Assembly (NCBI RefSeq): GCF_002796605.1
Contig: NZ_CP024923.1
Coordinates: 4,595,501-4,659,500, forward strand
DNA: 64,000 nucleotides
Direction of reading: 5' to 3'
DNA from: Sphingomonas psychrotolerans
Lineage (GTDB): Bacteria > Pseudomonadota > Alphaproteobacteria > Sphingomonadales > Sphingomonadaceae
Under the pieces are notes generated by a model. The model made no database searches, had not been told where the DNA came from, and saw only the letters and a list, made by a program, of their open reading frames with translations. Of this stretch, positions 1 to 8,767 are shown piece after piece (the stretch's first letter is position 1; each line of letters opens with the position of its first letter). The translations under genes and the position numbers were made by a program.

Positions 1-516
1 ATCAAGAGCCACCACAATGTCGGCGGTCTGCCCGAGCGGATGAACATGAAGCTCGTCGAGCCGTTGCGCGAATTGTTCAAGGACGAGGTCCGCGCCCTGG
101 GCCGCGAGCTCGGCCTGCCCGACATCTTCGTCGGCCGCCACCCGTTCCCCGGGCCGGGCCTCGCGATCCGCATCCCGGGCGAAGTCACCAAGGAACGCTG
201 CGACATTCTCCGGAAAGCCGACGCCATCTATCTCGAGGAAATCCGCAACGCTGGGCTCTACGACGCGATCTGGCAGGCCTTTGCGGTGCTGTTGCCGGTG
301 CGCACCGTCGGGGTGATGGGCGATCACCGCACCTATGATTATGTGCTGGCGCTGCGCGCGGTCACGTCGACCGACGGGATGACTGCAGTCGCCTTCCAGT
401 TCCCCGGCGATTTCCTGCCGCGCGTCGCCACCAGGATCGTCAACGAGGTTCGCGGGATCAACCGCGTAACCTATGATTATACCTCGAAGCCGCCGGGCAC
501 GATCGAATGGGAATGA
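1..516 (+). CDS. guaA: GMP synthase (glutamine-hydrolysing), C-terminal part
   Basis: The gene starts before the window, and the visible 171 residues are the C-terminal end of GuaA. GuaA converts XMP to GMP using ATP and glutamine-derived ammonia in the cytoplasm. The SHHNVGGLP stretch at the very start, the [15 protein letters not shown] block and the ending KPPGTIEWE are hallmarks of the ATP-pyrophosphatase/dimerisation half. The amidotransferase and PP-loop domains lie upstream, off the window. The stop overlaps the start of the following lipoprotein gene (ATGA), so the two are probably co-transcribed. The assignment is secure. Confidence 0.97.
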   Translation: MKSHHNVGGLPERMNMKLVEPLRELFKDEVRALGRELGLPDIFVGRHPFPGPGLAIRIPGEVTKERCDILRKADAIYLEEIRNAGLYDAIWQAFAVLLPVRTVGVMGDHRTYDYVLALRAVTSTDGMTAVAFQFPGDFLPRVATRIVNEVRGINRVTYDYTSKPPGTIEWE

Positions 517-1115
517 TGCGCTATGGTCTGCTCCTCTTGCCCATGCTGCTTGCGGGTTGTGGCGGCCCCGAGCCGGAGCGCAACGCCACGCGATCGGTGG
601 TCATCACCGGCAACGACAACGAACTGATCGTCCCCGTGCCGCGGGGCGCCGGGCAGAATTCCACCGAAGCCGGGGGGGCTGCGGTGGCCTTGGAGCCCGA
701 CGGTCTCGGCCTCGGCGCCACTCGCCGCGCGACCTTCGGTATGCCCCGCGCCGCAGTGACCGACATGCTCGCCAAGGCGCTCGGCAGCCCGATCGAGGAA
801 GGTGACGATCAGGAATGCGGCACGGGCGCATTGTCCTTCGCCAGCTTCCGCGGTGGGCTCGGTCTCTATTTCGACGCCGGCAAGTTCGTCGGCTGGGACT
901 TGGACGGGCGTGACGGCGGCCGCTTCGCCACTGCAACCGGCCTCGGCATCGGCACGACGCGCAAGCAGCTCGACGCCGCCGCCCCGGTCACCCTCGAGGA
1001 TTCGACCCTCGGCATCGAATTCAGCATGGGCGGCCTGTCCGGGCTGCTCAGTTCGCGCGATCCGGACGGCGAGATCACCAATCTCTGGGCCGGTGCGACG
1101 TGCATCGCCCGCTGA
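513..1115 (+). CDS. putative lipoprotein of unknown function
   Basis: A 200-residue protein beginning [18 protein letters not shown], a lipoprotein signal with an LAGC lipobox, so it is probably anchored in the envelope. I chose the ATG at 513 because it overlaps the guaA stop as ATGA; in-frame ATGs at 507 and 516 are alternatives. The mature part is rich in Gly and Asp and carries two Cys (about residues 103 and 198), but I recognise no domain. It starts a run of four co-directional genes (overlaps with the GNAT gene downstream), which says little about its role. Confidence 0.8.
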   Translation: MMRYGLLLLPMLLAGCGGPEPERNATRSVVITGNDNELIVPVPRGAGQNSTEAGGAAVALEPDGLGLGATRRATFGMPRAAVTDMLAKALGSPIEEGDDQECGTGALSFASFRGGLGLYFDAGKFVGWDLDGRDGGRFATATGLGIGTTRKQLDAAAPVTLEDSTLGIEFSMGGLSGLLSSRDPDGEITNLWAGATCIAR

Positions 1116-1528
1116 TCGAGCCGGCGACTTCGCAAGATGCCACCGCGGTGGTGGCGCTGTGGCGCGCCTGCGACCTCACGCGCCCGTGGAACGATCCCGA
1201 CAGGGACTTCGCTCTCGCGCTCGGCGGCGCAAGCTCGGTCGTGCTGGTCGCGCGCGGCGCCGAAGGCCTTGAAGGCAGCGTCATGGCTGGTTTCGACGGC
1301 CATCGCGGCTGGGTCTATTATCTCGCCGTCTGCCCTGACTGCCGCGGTGCCGGCCTTGGCCGGGCGCTGATGGCCGCCGCCGAGGACTGGCTCCGTGCCC
1401 GCGGCGCACCCAAGCTCCAGCTCATGGTCCGTGCGGACAACCACGCCGCGCTCGGCTTCTACGAGAAGCTCGGGCTCGAATGGCAGCAGGTCGTCACGCT
1501 CGGCCGCTTTCTGGAGGATTCCGCATGA
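1100..1528 (+). CDS. GNAT-family N-acetyltransferase, YpeA-like
   Basis: A 142-residue single-domain GNAT protein that would transfer an acetyl group from acetyl-CoA to an amine. The N-terminal LWRACDLTRPWNDP segment closely follows the E. coli YpeA pattern. The acetyl-CoA-binding motif is visible as CRGAGLGRALM near residues 80-90, and the typical NHAALGFYEKLGLE end of the fold follows. It starts with GTG and overlaps the preceding gene by 16 nt; its stop overlaps the next start (ATGA). The substrate cannot be read from sequence. Confidence 0.88.
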   Translation: MHRPLIEPATSQDATAVVALWRACDLTRPWNDPDRDFALALGGASSVVLVARGAEGLEGSVMAGFDGHRGWVYYLAVCPDCRGAGLGRALMAAAEDWLRARGAPKLQLMVRADNHAALGFYEKLGLEWQQVVTLGRFLEDSA

Positions 1529-1872
1529 CCGTCACCCTGTACGGCATCAAGAATTGCGACACGATCAGGAAGGCGCGCGACTGGCTCGCCGCCCAAGCGG
1601 TCGCCTATGATTTCCACGATTACAAGACCACCGGCGTGAACGCGGCGCGGCTCGCCCGCTGGATCGAACTGGAAGGGTGGGAAACCGTACTCAACCGCGC
1701 CGGCACCACGTTCCGCAAGCTCCCCGAGGCCGACAAGACGGATCTCGACGTCGACAAGGCAACTGCGTTGATGCTGGCCCAGCCCTCGATGATCAAACGC
1801 CCGGTGCTCGAGCATCCCGGCGGGCTGCTGATCGGTTTCAAACCGGAACGCTACGCCACCGCGCTGCTCTAG
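1525..1872 (+). CDS. ArsC/Spx-family reductase-like protein (YffB type)
   Basis: A 115-residue thioredoxin-fold protein of the ArsC/Spx superfamily. The single N-terminal Cys in YGIKNCDTIRKA (about residue 11) is followed by the RPVLEHPGGLLIGF segment typical of YffB/Spx-like proteins. Proteins of this kind resemble glutathione-dependent arsenate reductases, but most are not shown to reduce arsenate. A second ArsC-like gene lies at 15824-16159. I chose the ATG at 1525 because it forms an ATGA overlap with the GNAT gene; a longer upstream start would run far into that gene. Confidence 0.85.
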   Translation: MTVTLYGIKNCDTIRKARDWLAAQAVAYDFHDYKTTGVNAARLARWIELEGWETVLNRAGTTFRKLPEADKTDLDVDKATALMLAQPSMIKRPVLEHPGGLLIGFKPERYATALL

Positions 1873-1931
1873 CGGGCCCGTTTGATTTCCGTTAGGCTCG
1901 CGTGCGGAAATTGCGGGCGTGGGAGGGATGC

Positions 1932-2372
1932 GTGGCGACCTGGATTCGGCATAAGCCCGCGGGCTGGTTCGTAGTGGTGGCAGTACTTTTGGTGCTGTGG
2001 GGACTGCTCGGCTGCGTCGCCTTCTACATGCATGTCAAATTCGGGCCCGCGATGGATCCGGCGGCCACCGATTGGGACCGTGCTTATTATGCCGCGCTGC
2101 CCGGCTGGTTCACGCCGGTCTATGCCGCGGCGGTGGGCGCCGGACTGCTCGGCGCGATCGCATTGCTGCTGCGCTCGAAGCTGGCCCAGCCGCTGTTCCT
2201 GATCTCGCTGATCGCAGTGATCGTCCAGTTCGGCTATGTGTTCCTCGCCACCGATCTGCTGGCGCACAAGGGCGCGGCTGCCACCGTGCCGTTTCCTTCG
2301 TTCATCGCGGCGGTGGCGGCGTTCCAGATCTGGCTCGCCAATCTGGCCCGCCACCGCGGCTGGATCAGATAG
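1932..2372 (+). CDS. conserved integral membrane protein
   Basis: About 146 residues with four hydrophobic segments (near residues 8-28, 54-76, 82-104 and 115-133). The GTG at 1932 is chosen because GGGAGG lies about six bases upstream; an in-frame GTG at 1902 has no comparable site. Acidic and aromatic loop residues (MDPAATDWDRAYYAALPGWF) lie after the first helix. I recognise no domain. It follows the ArsC-like gene after about 60 nt and faces a convergent lipoprotein gene. Confidence 0.75.
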   Translation: MATWIRHKPAGWFVVVAVLLVLWGLLGCVAFYMHVKFGPAMDPAATDWDRAYYAALPGWFTPVYAAAVGAGLLGAIALLLRSKLAQPLFLISLIAVIVQFGYVFLATDLLAHKGAAATVPFPSFIAAVAAFQIWLANLARHRGWIR

Positions 2373-2390
2373 GCCGGCCGGGACGACGGA

Positions 2391-2927
2391 TCATTGCTTC
2401 GCCAGCGCTATGACGCTGGCGAGCTTTTCGGCGGCGTTCTCCACGCCCTTGTGCTTGAAGGTCGCGACGCCGATGCTGCCGACGATGACGGTCTTGTCCA
2501 GCTTTGCCTGACCGGCATTGTGCCCGATCCGCGCATAGACCTGCTCGGTCGGGCTGAGCAGCGCATCGATTTCCTTCTCGCCGGTTTCGTAGAGGACCCG
2601 GACGCCCAGCTTTTCGCTCAGCACTGCGTTGGAGGGCTTCTTCTTCAGCCACGCGAACGCCTCGTCGGCTTCCGCGGGATCGGCATAGCTGCTCAGCGTG
2701 ATCCGTACAAAATCGCCGTTGGCGAGATCATAGTGGCATGTGGACGCGACTTCCTTGCCGTGCTTGCGCTGGCCATCGAGCTCCTGCGTCACCAGTGTCG
2801 AGCCTAGCGCCTGCGCGACACGATCGCCTGCGATTGCCTTGCAGGTGTCCGCCGCGCGTGGCCCGGCCAACGCGGCGCAACCGCTGAGCATGGCGGGAAC
2901 GACGATGTACGTCAGCAATCGTCGCAT
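2391..2927 (-). CDS. putative lipoprotein of unknown function
   Basis: A 178-residue protein with a lipoprotein signal: MRRLLTYIVVPAMLSGCAAL carries the lipobox LSGC at residues 14-17. The mature part has two Cys around residues 29 and 64 that might pair, and a mixed alpha/beta pattern, but I recognise no domain. It stands alone between a convergent membrane protein and divergent panB, so context gives no function. Confidence 0.75.
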   Translation of the reverse strand: MRRLLTYIVVPAMLSGCAALAGPRAADTCKAIAGDRVAQALGSTLVTQELDGQRKHGKEVASTCHYDLANGDFVRITLSSYADPAEADEAFAWLKKKPSNAVLSEKLGVRVLYETGEKEIDALLSPTEQVYARIGHNAGQAKLDKTVIVGSIGVATFKHKGVENAAEKLASVIALAKQ

Positions 2928-3042
2928 GGTGCTTCCTCGCCTCGAATGCCCCGCCTTGGTAGCGCCGACAGACTAAACAAAGGCTCAACGGGTCCATCCC
3001 TGCTTGCTGGCGTGCATCCTCCGGCCGGGCTAGAGGTGTGCC

Positions 3043-3900
3043 ATGTCCACCTACACGCTCGACACCGGCACCAGCCGCGCCAATCCCACGCCGTCGCCGA
3101 TGAAGCGGCTCACCATTCCCGCGATCCGCAACCGCAAGGGCAAGGATCCGGTGGTGATGCTCACCGCCTACACCACCCGGATGGCGCAGTTGCTCGATCC
3201 GCATTGCGATGTCCTGCTGGTCGGCGACAGCCTCGGGCAGGTGATCTACGGCCTGCCGTCGACCTTGCCGGTGACGCTGGACATGATGATCGCGCATGGC
3301 GCCGCGGTGGTGCGCGGCAGCTATCATTCGCTGGTGATCGTCGACATGCCCTTCGGCAGCTACGAAGCGAGTCCCGAGCGCGCCTTCGAATCGGCCGCGC
3401 GCGTGCTCGCCGAGACCGGCGCGGCGGGGGTGAAGCTCGAGGGCGGCACCGCGATCGCGCCGGTGGTCGAATTCCTCACCCGCCGGGGCATTCCGGTGAT
3501 GGGTCATATCGGCCTCACCCCGCAATCGGTGAACGCGCTCGGCGGCTATGGCGCGCGCGGGCGCAGCAATGCCGAGCATGCCCAGATCCTCGACGATGCC
3601 CGGGCGATCGCCGATGCCGGGGCGTTCGGCATGGTCGCCGAAGGGGTGGTCGAGGGGCTTGCCAATGAGATCACCGCTGCGGTGCCGGTTCCCGTGATCG
3701 GCATCGGCGCCTCGGCGCAATGCGACGGGCAGGTGCTGGTGACCGAGGACATGCTGGGCCTGTTCGAGCGGACTCCGCGCTTCGTGAAGCGCTACGACGA
3801 TCTCGCCGGCCGCATTTCCGCCGCGGTTGAGACCTATGCCGCCGAAGTCCGGGCGCGGGACTTCCCGGGCGCAGAACAGGTCTATCCGGCGCGCGGCTGA
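3043..3900 (+). CDS. panB: 3-methyl-2-oxobutanoate hydroxymethyltransferase
   Basis: A 285-residue PanB, the enzyme that makes ketopantoate from 2-oxoisovalerate and methylene-tetrahydrofolate, the first step of pantothenate synthesis. Signature segments are [27 protein letters not shown] with the metal-binding Asp, AGVKLEGG and [17 protein letters not shown] 20-residue N-terminal extension precedes the barrel (core begins [15 protein letters not shown]). AGGTG lies just upstream of the start. No panC or panD is nearby. Confidence 0.96.
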   Translation: MSTYTLDTGTSRANPTPSPMKRLTIPAIRNRKGKDPVVMLTAYTTRMAQLLDPHCDVLLVGDSLGQVIYGLPSTLPVTLDMMIAHGAAVVRGSYHSLVIVDMPFGSYEASPERAFESAARVLAETGAAGVKLEGGTAIAPVVEFLTRRGIPVMGHIGLTPQSVNALGGYGARGRSNAEHAQILDDARAIADAGAFGMVAEGVVEGLANEITAAVPVPVIGIGASAQCDGQVLVTEDMLGLFERTPRFVKRYDDLAGRISAAVETYAAEVRARDFPGAEQVYPARG

Positions 3901-3978
3901 AGGGCTAGGCGGGCACGCTTCCTTTAGGCGGTGCCCGCGGCTAAGGTCCGCGCCCGAACCAACCCCATGGAGTCTCTC

Positions 3979-4686
3979 TTGGCGCTTCCTCCCGGTACCA
4001 CTGACGAAGCCTTTCTGCGCGAAGTCGACGAGGAGTATCGCCGCGATCAGGCGATGCAGATCTTCCGGCGCTACGGCCGGCTGATCATCGGCGCCGTGGT
4101 GGTCGCGTTGCTCGCATTCGCGGGCTGGCTCTATTGGCAGCATCATAATCAGAGCCAGGCCGGCAAGCAGGGCGAGGAATATGACGCTGCGATGCGGCTG
4201 GTCGAGCAGAACCAGGCGGACAAGGCGCTGCCCGCGCTGAACAAGATCGCGACGAGCAGCGGCGAGGGCTATGCCGTCCTGGCGCGGTTGGCCCAGGGCA
4301 ATCTGCTGCTCCAGAAGAACGATGCCAAGGGCGCCGCCGCGAAGTTCGCCGAAGTGGCGAACGACGCCAAGGTCGAGCAGCCCTATCGCGACCTCGCGCT
4401 GCTTCGCCAGACAGTCGCCGAATATGACAGCCTCAAGCCGCAGGTCGTGATCGACCGCCTGAAGGGGTTGGCCAATCCCAATTCGCCGTGGCTCGGCACC
4501 GCCGGCGAGCTCGTCGCCGCGGCATATCTCAAGGCGGGCAATCGCGCCGAGGCGGGCCGGCTCTACGGACAGATCGCACAGGGCGGCGAGAAGGTCCCCG
4601 AATCGATCCGTCAACGTGCGGTTCAGCTGGCCGGCGTACTCGGTGTCGACGCCATCGATCAGTCGAAGGAAACCAAGGCTAAATGA
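3979..4686 (+). CDS. YfgM-like tetratricopeptide membrane protein
   Basis: About 235 residues: a short cytoplasmic N-terminus (MALPPGTTDEAFLREVDEEY), one membrane helix (about residues 33-53, LIIGAVVVALLAFAGWLYW) and a long helical periplasmic part with TPR-like repeats. This is the organisation of the YfgM family, which works with periplasmic chaperones and the Bam/Sec systems. The BamB gene follows with an ATGA overlap, and Der comes next, as in many genomes. I chose the TTG start because GGAG (3969-3972) sits six bases upstream of it. The ATG at 3967 has no ribosome-binding site. Confidence 0.85.
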   Translation: MALPPGTTDEAFLREVDEEYRRDQAMQIFRRYGRLIIGAVVVALLAFAGWLYWQHHNQSQAGKQGEEYDAAMRLVEQNQADKALPALNKIATSSGEGYAVLARLAQGNLLLQKNDAKGAAAKFAEVANDAKVEQPYRDLALLRQTVAEYDSLKPQVVIDRLKGLANPNSPWLGTAGELVAAAYLKAGNRAEAGRLYGQIAQGGEKVPESIRQRAVQLAGVLGVDAIDQSKETKAK

Positions 4687-6005
4687 ATAACAAGGTGAGG
4701 GTGGCTGCCGCTCTCGCGGCGCTCGCGATGGTGAGCGGCTGCGGGATCTTCAAAGGCGGCGGCAAGAAAACCCCCGTGCTCGGCGAGCGCGTGCCGATCC
4801 TCGTTTCGGAAAGCGATGTCGTCGCCGACAAGACGCTGGCCGGCGTCGAGGTGCTGTTGCCCGAGGCTGCGGCGAACGATGGCTGGCGCCAGCCCGGCGG
4901 CAATGCCGCCAAGTCGATGGGGCACCTCGCGCTCGGCGCAAGCCCGACGCGGATCTGGTCGAAGGACGTCGCCAAGCCCTCGAAGAAAGAGCGGCTCGCC
5001 GCGTCGCCGGTGGTTTCCGAAAACAAGCTGTATGTGATCGACACCGATGGCGTCGTCCACGCCATGGCGGCGGACACCGGCGCCGAATTGTGGCGCACTG
5101 CGACCACCGACGGGAAGGGCAATGAAAGCGCGCGCTTCGGCGGCGGCGTCAGCGTCGAGGGCGAACGCGCCTTTGCCAGCAACGGCCTCGGCGATGTCGT
5201 CGCGCTCAACGTCGCCGATGGCACGGTGGTCTGGCGCAAGCGCCCGGGCGGGCCGCTGCGCGGCGCGCCGACGCTCGCCAATGGCAATGCCTATGTCGTG
5301 ACTCAGGACAATCAGCTGTTCGCGCTCTCGCAGGACACCGGCGAGATCAGCTGGACCGTCTCGGCGAGCCTCGAATCGCAGGGCGTGTTCGGCGTCGCCG
5401 CGCCCGCCTCGGCACAGGGCACCGTCATCGCTGGCTTCTCGTCGGGCGAACTCAATGCCTATCGCTACGAGAATGGCCGTTCGCTGTGGGACGTCGTCCT
5501 GTCGCGCACCTCGATGTCAACTTCGGTGTCTTCATTGTCCGACATCGACGCCGAGCCGGTGATCGATCAGGGCCGGGTCTATGCGATCGGGCAGGGCGGC
5601 CGCATGGTCGCGATGGACATCGCCAGCGGCAATCCTTTGTGGGAACAGACCATCGCCGGAATCTCGACGCCGTGGGCGGCGGGCGAATGGCTGTTCGTCG
5701 TCACCGACGATGCCCGGCTGCTCGCGATCGCGCGCGGCACCGGCAAGATCCGCTGGATCTCGCAGCTGCGCCACTATCGCAACGAGAAGAAGATGAAGAA
5801 CCCGATCAGCTGGGTCGGCCCGGTGCTCGCCGGGGGCCGCCTCGTGCTCGGCAACAGCGAAGGCGAGATCGTCTTCGCCTCGCCGGCCGATGGCAGCGTG
5901 ATCTCGACGATGGACGTCAAAGAAGCGATCACGCTCCCTATCACGGTGGCGAACAACACGCTCTACGTCCTCGACGACAAGGGCCGGCTGTCGGCGTATC
6001 GGTAA
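4683..6005 (+). CDS. bamB: outer membrane protein assembly factor BamB
   Basis: A 440-residue PQQ-like beta-propeller lipoprotein. The signal peptide ends in the lipobox VSGC (residues 17-20). It is followed by repeated blades with motifs such as LYVIDTDGVVHAMAADTG, DVVALNVADGTVVW and AYRYENGRSLWDVV. BamB sits on the inner face of the outer membrane and helps BamA insert beta-barrel proteins. It overlaps the upstream YfgM-like gene (ATGA) and is followed by a strong terminator hairpin at 6113-6141. Confidence 0.94.
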   Translation: MNNKVRVAAALAALAMVSGCGIFKGGGKKTPVLGERVPILVSESDVVADKTLAGVEVLLPEAAANDGWRQPGGNAAKSMGHLALGASPTRIWSKDVAKPSKKERLAASPVVSENKLYVIDTDGVVHAMAADTGAELWRTATTDGKGNESARFGGGVSVEGERAFASNGLGDVVALNVADGTVVWRKRPGGPLRGAPTLANGNAYVVTQDNQLFALSQDTGEISWTVSASLESQGVFGVAAPASAQGTVIAGFSSGELNAYRYENGRSLWDVVLSRTSMSTSVSSLSDIDAEPVIDQGRVYAIGQGGRMVAMDIASGNPLWEQTIAGISTPWAAGEWLFVVTDDARLLAIARGTGKIRWISQLRHYRNEKKMKNPISWVGPVLAGGRLVLGNSEGEIVFASPADGSVISTMDVKEAITLPITVANNTLYVLDDKGRLSAYR

Positions 6006-6020
6006 CCTTGTCGCTTTGCC

Positions 6021-6100
6021 GTCATCCCGGCGAACGCCGGGATCTCAGGCAGAAGCGCAGGACACGAGCCGCACGAGATCCCGGCGTTCGCCGGGATGAC
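6021..6100. repeat. REP/BIME-like paired palindrome (type CCCGGCGAACGCCGGG)
   Basis: Two 26-bp arms (6021-6046 and 6075-6100) are perfect inverted copies with a 28-bp spacer. Each arm contains its own small palindrome (CCCGGCGAACGCCGGG), so the pair can form two small hairpins or one long one. It lies in the gap after bamB, before the bamB terminator. Related pairs occur at several other intergenic sites in this window. Confidence 0.85.
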
Positions 6101-6112
6101 GAAAGCGTTCAG

Positions 6113-6147
6113 AACGGGCGGGGTTCGATGCCCCGCCCGTTACTTTG
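6113..6147 (+). terminator. probable rho-independent terminator of bamB
   Basis: A perfect 11-bp stem (6113-6123 with 6131-6141; AACGGGCGGGG) and a 7-nt loop, followed by ACTTTG. It lies about 110 nt after the bamB stop and before der. Confidence 0.75.
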
Positions 6148-6237
6148 TTTCTGCCGCTTGTGAGTCTATTAGGCGCGCAGACACGCGCACCCACCCCCAG
6201 CCCCTCCCTGCAAGCAGGAAGGGGAGTGAGTAAGAAA

Positions 6238-7608
6238 ATGCCCCTTCCCACCGTCGCCATCATCGGACGCCCGAATGTCGGCAAGTCGACCTTGTTCAAC
6301 CGGCTGGTCGGCAAGCGCATCGCTCTGGTCGACGATCAGCCCGGCGTGACTCGCGATCGCCGCGAAGGCGAGGCCAATTTGCTCGGGCTCGAATTCCGCG
6401 TGATGGACACCGCTGGCTATGAGGACGACGACGCCGCGACCTTGCCGGGCAGGATGCGCGCGCAGACCGAGGCAGCGGTGCGCGAGTCCGACGTGTCGTT
6501 GTTCATGATCGACGCCCGCGCCGGGATAACCCCGCTCGACGAGGAGATCGCCCGCTGGCTGCGCAGCACCGATCGTCCGGTCGTGCTGATGGCCAACAAG
6601 GCCGAGGGCAAAGCCGGCGAGACCGGTATCATCGAGGCGATGGCGCTCGGCCTCGGCGACCCGATCCCTTTCTCCGCCGAGCATGGCGAAGGCGTGGTCG
6701 ATCTGTTCGAGGCGCTGCTCCCGCATGTCGAGCGCGACGAAGAGGAAGCGGCCGAGGATTCCGAAGCGCCCGATGCGCCGCTCAAGCTGGCGATCGTCGG
6801 CCGCCCCAATGCGGGCAAGTCTACTCTCGTCAACAAGCTGCTCCGCGAAGACCGCATGATCACCGGCCCCGAGGCCGGGATCACCCGCGATTCGATTTCG
6901 GTCGACTGGCAATGGCCCGATGCGGAAGGCAATCTCCGGGCGGTTCGCCTGATCGACACCGCCGGCATGCGCAAGCGCGCCAAGATCGAGGAGAAGCTCG
7001 AAAAGCTCTCGGTGATGGACGCGATGCGCGCAGTCGACTTCGCCGAGGTCGTTGTGTTGCTGCTCGATGCCACCCGGGGACTTGAGGTGCAGGACCTGAA
7101 GATCGCCGATCGCGTGCTCCAGGAAGGCCGCGCGCTGGTCATCGCGCTGAACAAATGGGACGTGGCGGAGAACGCCTCGAGCCTGTTCAACGGCGTCAAG
7201 GGTGCGCTCGACGAGGGGCTGGCGCAGGTCAAGGGTGTGCCCTTGCTCACCGTTTCGGCCGAGACCGGCAAGGGCCTCGACATGCTGATGCAGGTCGCGT
7301 TCGAGACCCGTGACGCCTGGTCGCGCCGCGTCTCGACCGGACAGCTCAACCGCTGGTTCGAGCGCGCGATCGAAACGAACCCGCCACCCGCGCCGGGCGG
7401 CAAGCGGATCAAGCCGCGCTACGTCACCCAGAACAAGTCGCGCCCGCCCAGCTTCGTGTTGTTCGGCACGCGCGTCGATCTGCTTCCGGTCAGCTATCAG
7501 CGCTATCTGATCAACGGCCTGCGCAAGGAATTCGATTTCGGCGCGGTGCCGGTCCGGCTTACCCTGCGCGCCTCGAAGAACCCGTTCGATCGCGACAAGC
7601 ACACGTAA
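6238..7608 (+). CDS. der: ribosome biogenesis GTPase Der (EngA)
   Basis: A 456-residue double GTPase required for 50S subunit maturation. Two complete G domains are visible: P-loops GRPNVGKS near residue 10 and GRPNAGKS near residue 188, each followed by TRD switch and DTAG motifs, with NKAEG and NKWD as the guanine-specificity motifs. The C-terminal KH-like domain ends RLTLRASKNPF. I start at the ATG at 6238 because the conserved N-terminus is MPLPTVAIIGRPNVGKST; an upstream in-frame extension (from 6145) covers intergenic repeat sequence and is unlikely to be translated. Confidence 0.96.
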   Translation: MPLPTVAIIGRPNVGKSTLFNRLVGKRIALVDDQPGVTRDRREGEANLLGLEFRVMDTAGYEDDDAATLPGRMRAQTEAAVRESDVSLFMIDARAGITPLDEEIARWLRSTDRPVVLMANKAEGKAGETGIIEAMALGLGDPIPFSAEHGEGVVDLFEALLPHVERDEEEAAEDSEAPDAPLKLAIVGRPNAGKSTLVNKLLREDRMITGPEAGITRDSISVDWQWPDAEGNLRAVRLIDTAGMRKRAKIEEKLEKLSVMDAMRAVDFAEVVVLLLDATRGLEVQDLKIADRVLQEGRALVIALNKWDVAENASSLFNGVKGALDEGLAQVKGVPLLTVSAETGKGLDMLMQVAFETRDAWSRRVSTGQLNRWFERAIETNPPPAPGGKRIKPRYVTQNKSRPPSFVLFGTRVDLLPVSYQRYLINGLRKEFDFGAVPVRLTLRASKNPFDRDKHT

Positions 7609-7679
7609 TCGCATCAACGCCCTGTTTACGTTCCTGTACTATCATCGCCCCGTGCCGTTCCGGGGGGTATGCTTGAGGT

Positions 7680-8102
7680 ATGGACGTGACGATCGGCAAT
7701 GATCCGCTGGTGAACTGGCAAAGCTACCAGCAAGCGCGCTCCGAGCTCGGTGCCAATTTCGTGCGCATTCTTGGCTATTTTCGCGAGGACGGCATCAAAT
7801 CGGTCGATCGCATCGAAGACGCGATGCGGTCGCACAATGCCACTGCGATGGTGATCCCGGCGCATACCCTCAAAGGCGAAGCGCGCCAGTTCGGCGCCGA
7901 TCCGCTGGCCGATCTGGCCGAGACGATCGAAATGATCGCGCGCGGTTGCATCGAACGCCGCGAGACGCCGACCGAGGCGCTAGAACATGTCGTGAAGTTG
8001 CGCCCTTTGTTCGAGACCACACTCGACATGCTCGAACGCGAGGCAAACCCCCTCGTCGCGCGCAAACCCGCCGCAGCATTCGGCCGGCGTCCGGTTCTTT
8101 AA
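7680..8102 (+). CDS. HPt-domain histidine phosphotransfer protein
   Basis: A 140-residue protein with one HPt domain. The phosphorylatable His is at residue 62 in the motif PAHTLKGEARQFGA, flanked by amphipathic helices as in four-helix-bundle phosphotransfer proteins. HPt proteins relay phosphate between response-regulator receivers. No kinase or regulator gene is adjacent, so the partners are not known from this window. The C-terminal tail (about 25 residues) is basic and probably disordered. Confidence 0.88.
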   Translation: MDVTIGNDPLVNWQSYQQARSELGANFVRILGYFREDGIKSVDRIEDAMRSHNATAMVIPAHTLKGEARQFGADPLADLAETIEMIARGCIERRETPTEALEHVVKLRPLFETTLDMLEREANPLVARKPAAAFGRRPVL

Positions 8103-8110
8103 ACGCGACT

Positions 8111-8179
8111 GTGCTCCGGCGAAGGCCGGAGCCTTGGCCGGCTCGCTTGCCGCCCGCGCTCCGGCCTTCGCCGGAGCAC
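8111..8179. repeat. REP/BIME-like paired palindrome (type CTCCGGCGAAGGCCGGAG)
   Basis: Perfect 22-bp inverted arms (8111-8132 and 8158-8179) fill the gap between the convergent HPt and bfr genes. Each arm contains CTCCGGCGAAGGCCGGAG, itself a near-palindrome. The same arm type recurs at 38950-39023 and as a single copy near 36608-36633. It could double as a bidirectional terminator for the two convergent genes. Confidence 0.85.
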
Positions 8180-8193
8180 GGCGGTGCGGATCT

Positions 8194-8676
8194 CTAGCTC
8201 GCTTCTTCGGCCTTGCTGTTGAGCTGGATGTAGTTTTCCAGCCCCATCCGCGCGATCATCTCGAACTGGCGCTCGAGCGTGTCGACATGCTCTTCCTCGC
8301 TGGCGAGGATATAGGCGAACAGATCACGGCTGACGAAGTCGCGCACTGCCTCGCAATGCGGGATCGCTTCCTTGAGCACGGCGATCGCCTCGACCTCGAC
8401 CGCGAGGTCGGCGCGGAGGATCTCCTCGACGGTCTCGCCGATGCGCAGCCGCCCGAGCAACTGGAAGTTGGGAAGCCCTTCGAGAAACAGGATGCGCTCC
8501 GCCAATTTGTCGGCGTGCTTCATCTCGTCGATCGATTCGTGGCGCTCGAGCTCGGCGAGCTTCTTGACGCCCCAATTGTCGAGCAGCCGATAGTGCAACC
8601 AATATTGGTTGATCGCGGTGAGCTCGTTCTTGAGCACCTCGTTGAGATATTCGAGGACTTTCGCGTCGCCCTTCAT
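8194..8676 (-). CDS. bfr: bacterioferritin
   Basis: A 160-residue ferritin-fold iron store with haem at the subunit interface. The start MKGDAKVLEYLNE is typical of the family. Expected ligands are in place: Glu18, Glu51 and His54 of the diiron site, and Met52 for haem (in IDEMKHADKL). I start at 8676 because AGGGA lies eight bases upstream; ATGs at 8682 and 8709 are alternatives. The ferredoxin gene bfd is immediately upstream on the same strand. Confidence 0.95.
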   Translation of the reverse strand: MKGDAKVLEYLNEVLKNELTAINQYWLHYRLLDNWGVKKLAELERHESIDEMKHADKLAERILFLEGLPNFQLLGRLRIGETVEEILRADLAVEVEAIAVLKEAIPHCEAVRDFVSRDLFAYILASEEEHVDTLERQFEMIARMGLENYIQLNSKAEEAS

Positions 8677-8729
8677 GGCCATATTCCCTATGCTTGCAGG
8701 GACGGCCATAGCGCGTAAATCGCGCGGCG

Positions 8730-8754
8730 AAAACCGCAGAAATCCGCGGTTTTT
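8730..8754 (-). terminator. hairpin between bfd and bfr, probable terminator or attenuator
   Basis: A perfect 8-bp inverted repeat (8730-8737 with 8746-8753), read on the minus strand as AAAACCGC, an 8-nt loop and GCGGTTTT. It lies just after the bfd stop and so could partly separate bfd from bfr. Confidence 0.6.
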
Positions 8755-8767
8755 CTAGTTGCGAACG

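Noticed and set aside
2728..4614. Very long minus-strand ORF opposite panB and the YfgM-like gene
   Set aside because: It is a GC-rich shadow of real genes: residues are dominated by His, Arg, Gly and Ala with no domain.
6169..7617. Minus-strand ORF of 482 codons opposite der
   Set aside because: It mirrors the der coding frame and has no recognisable motif.
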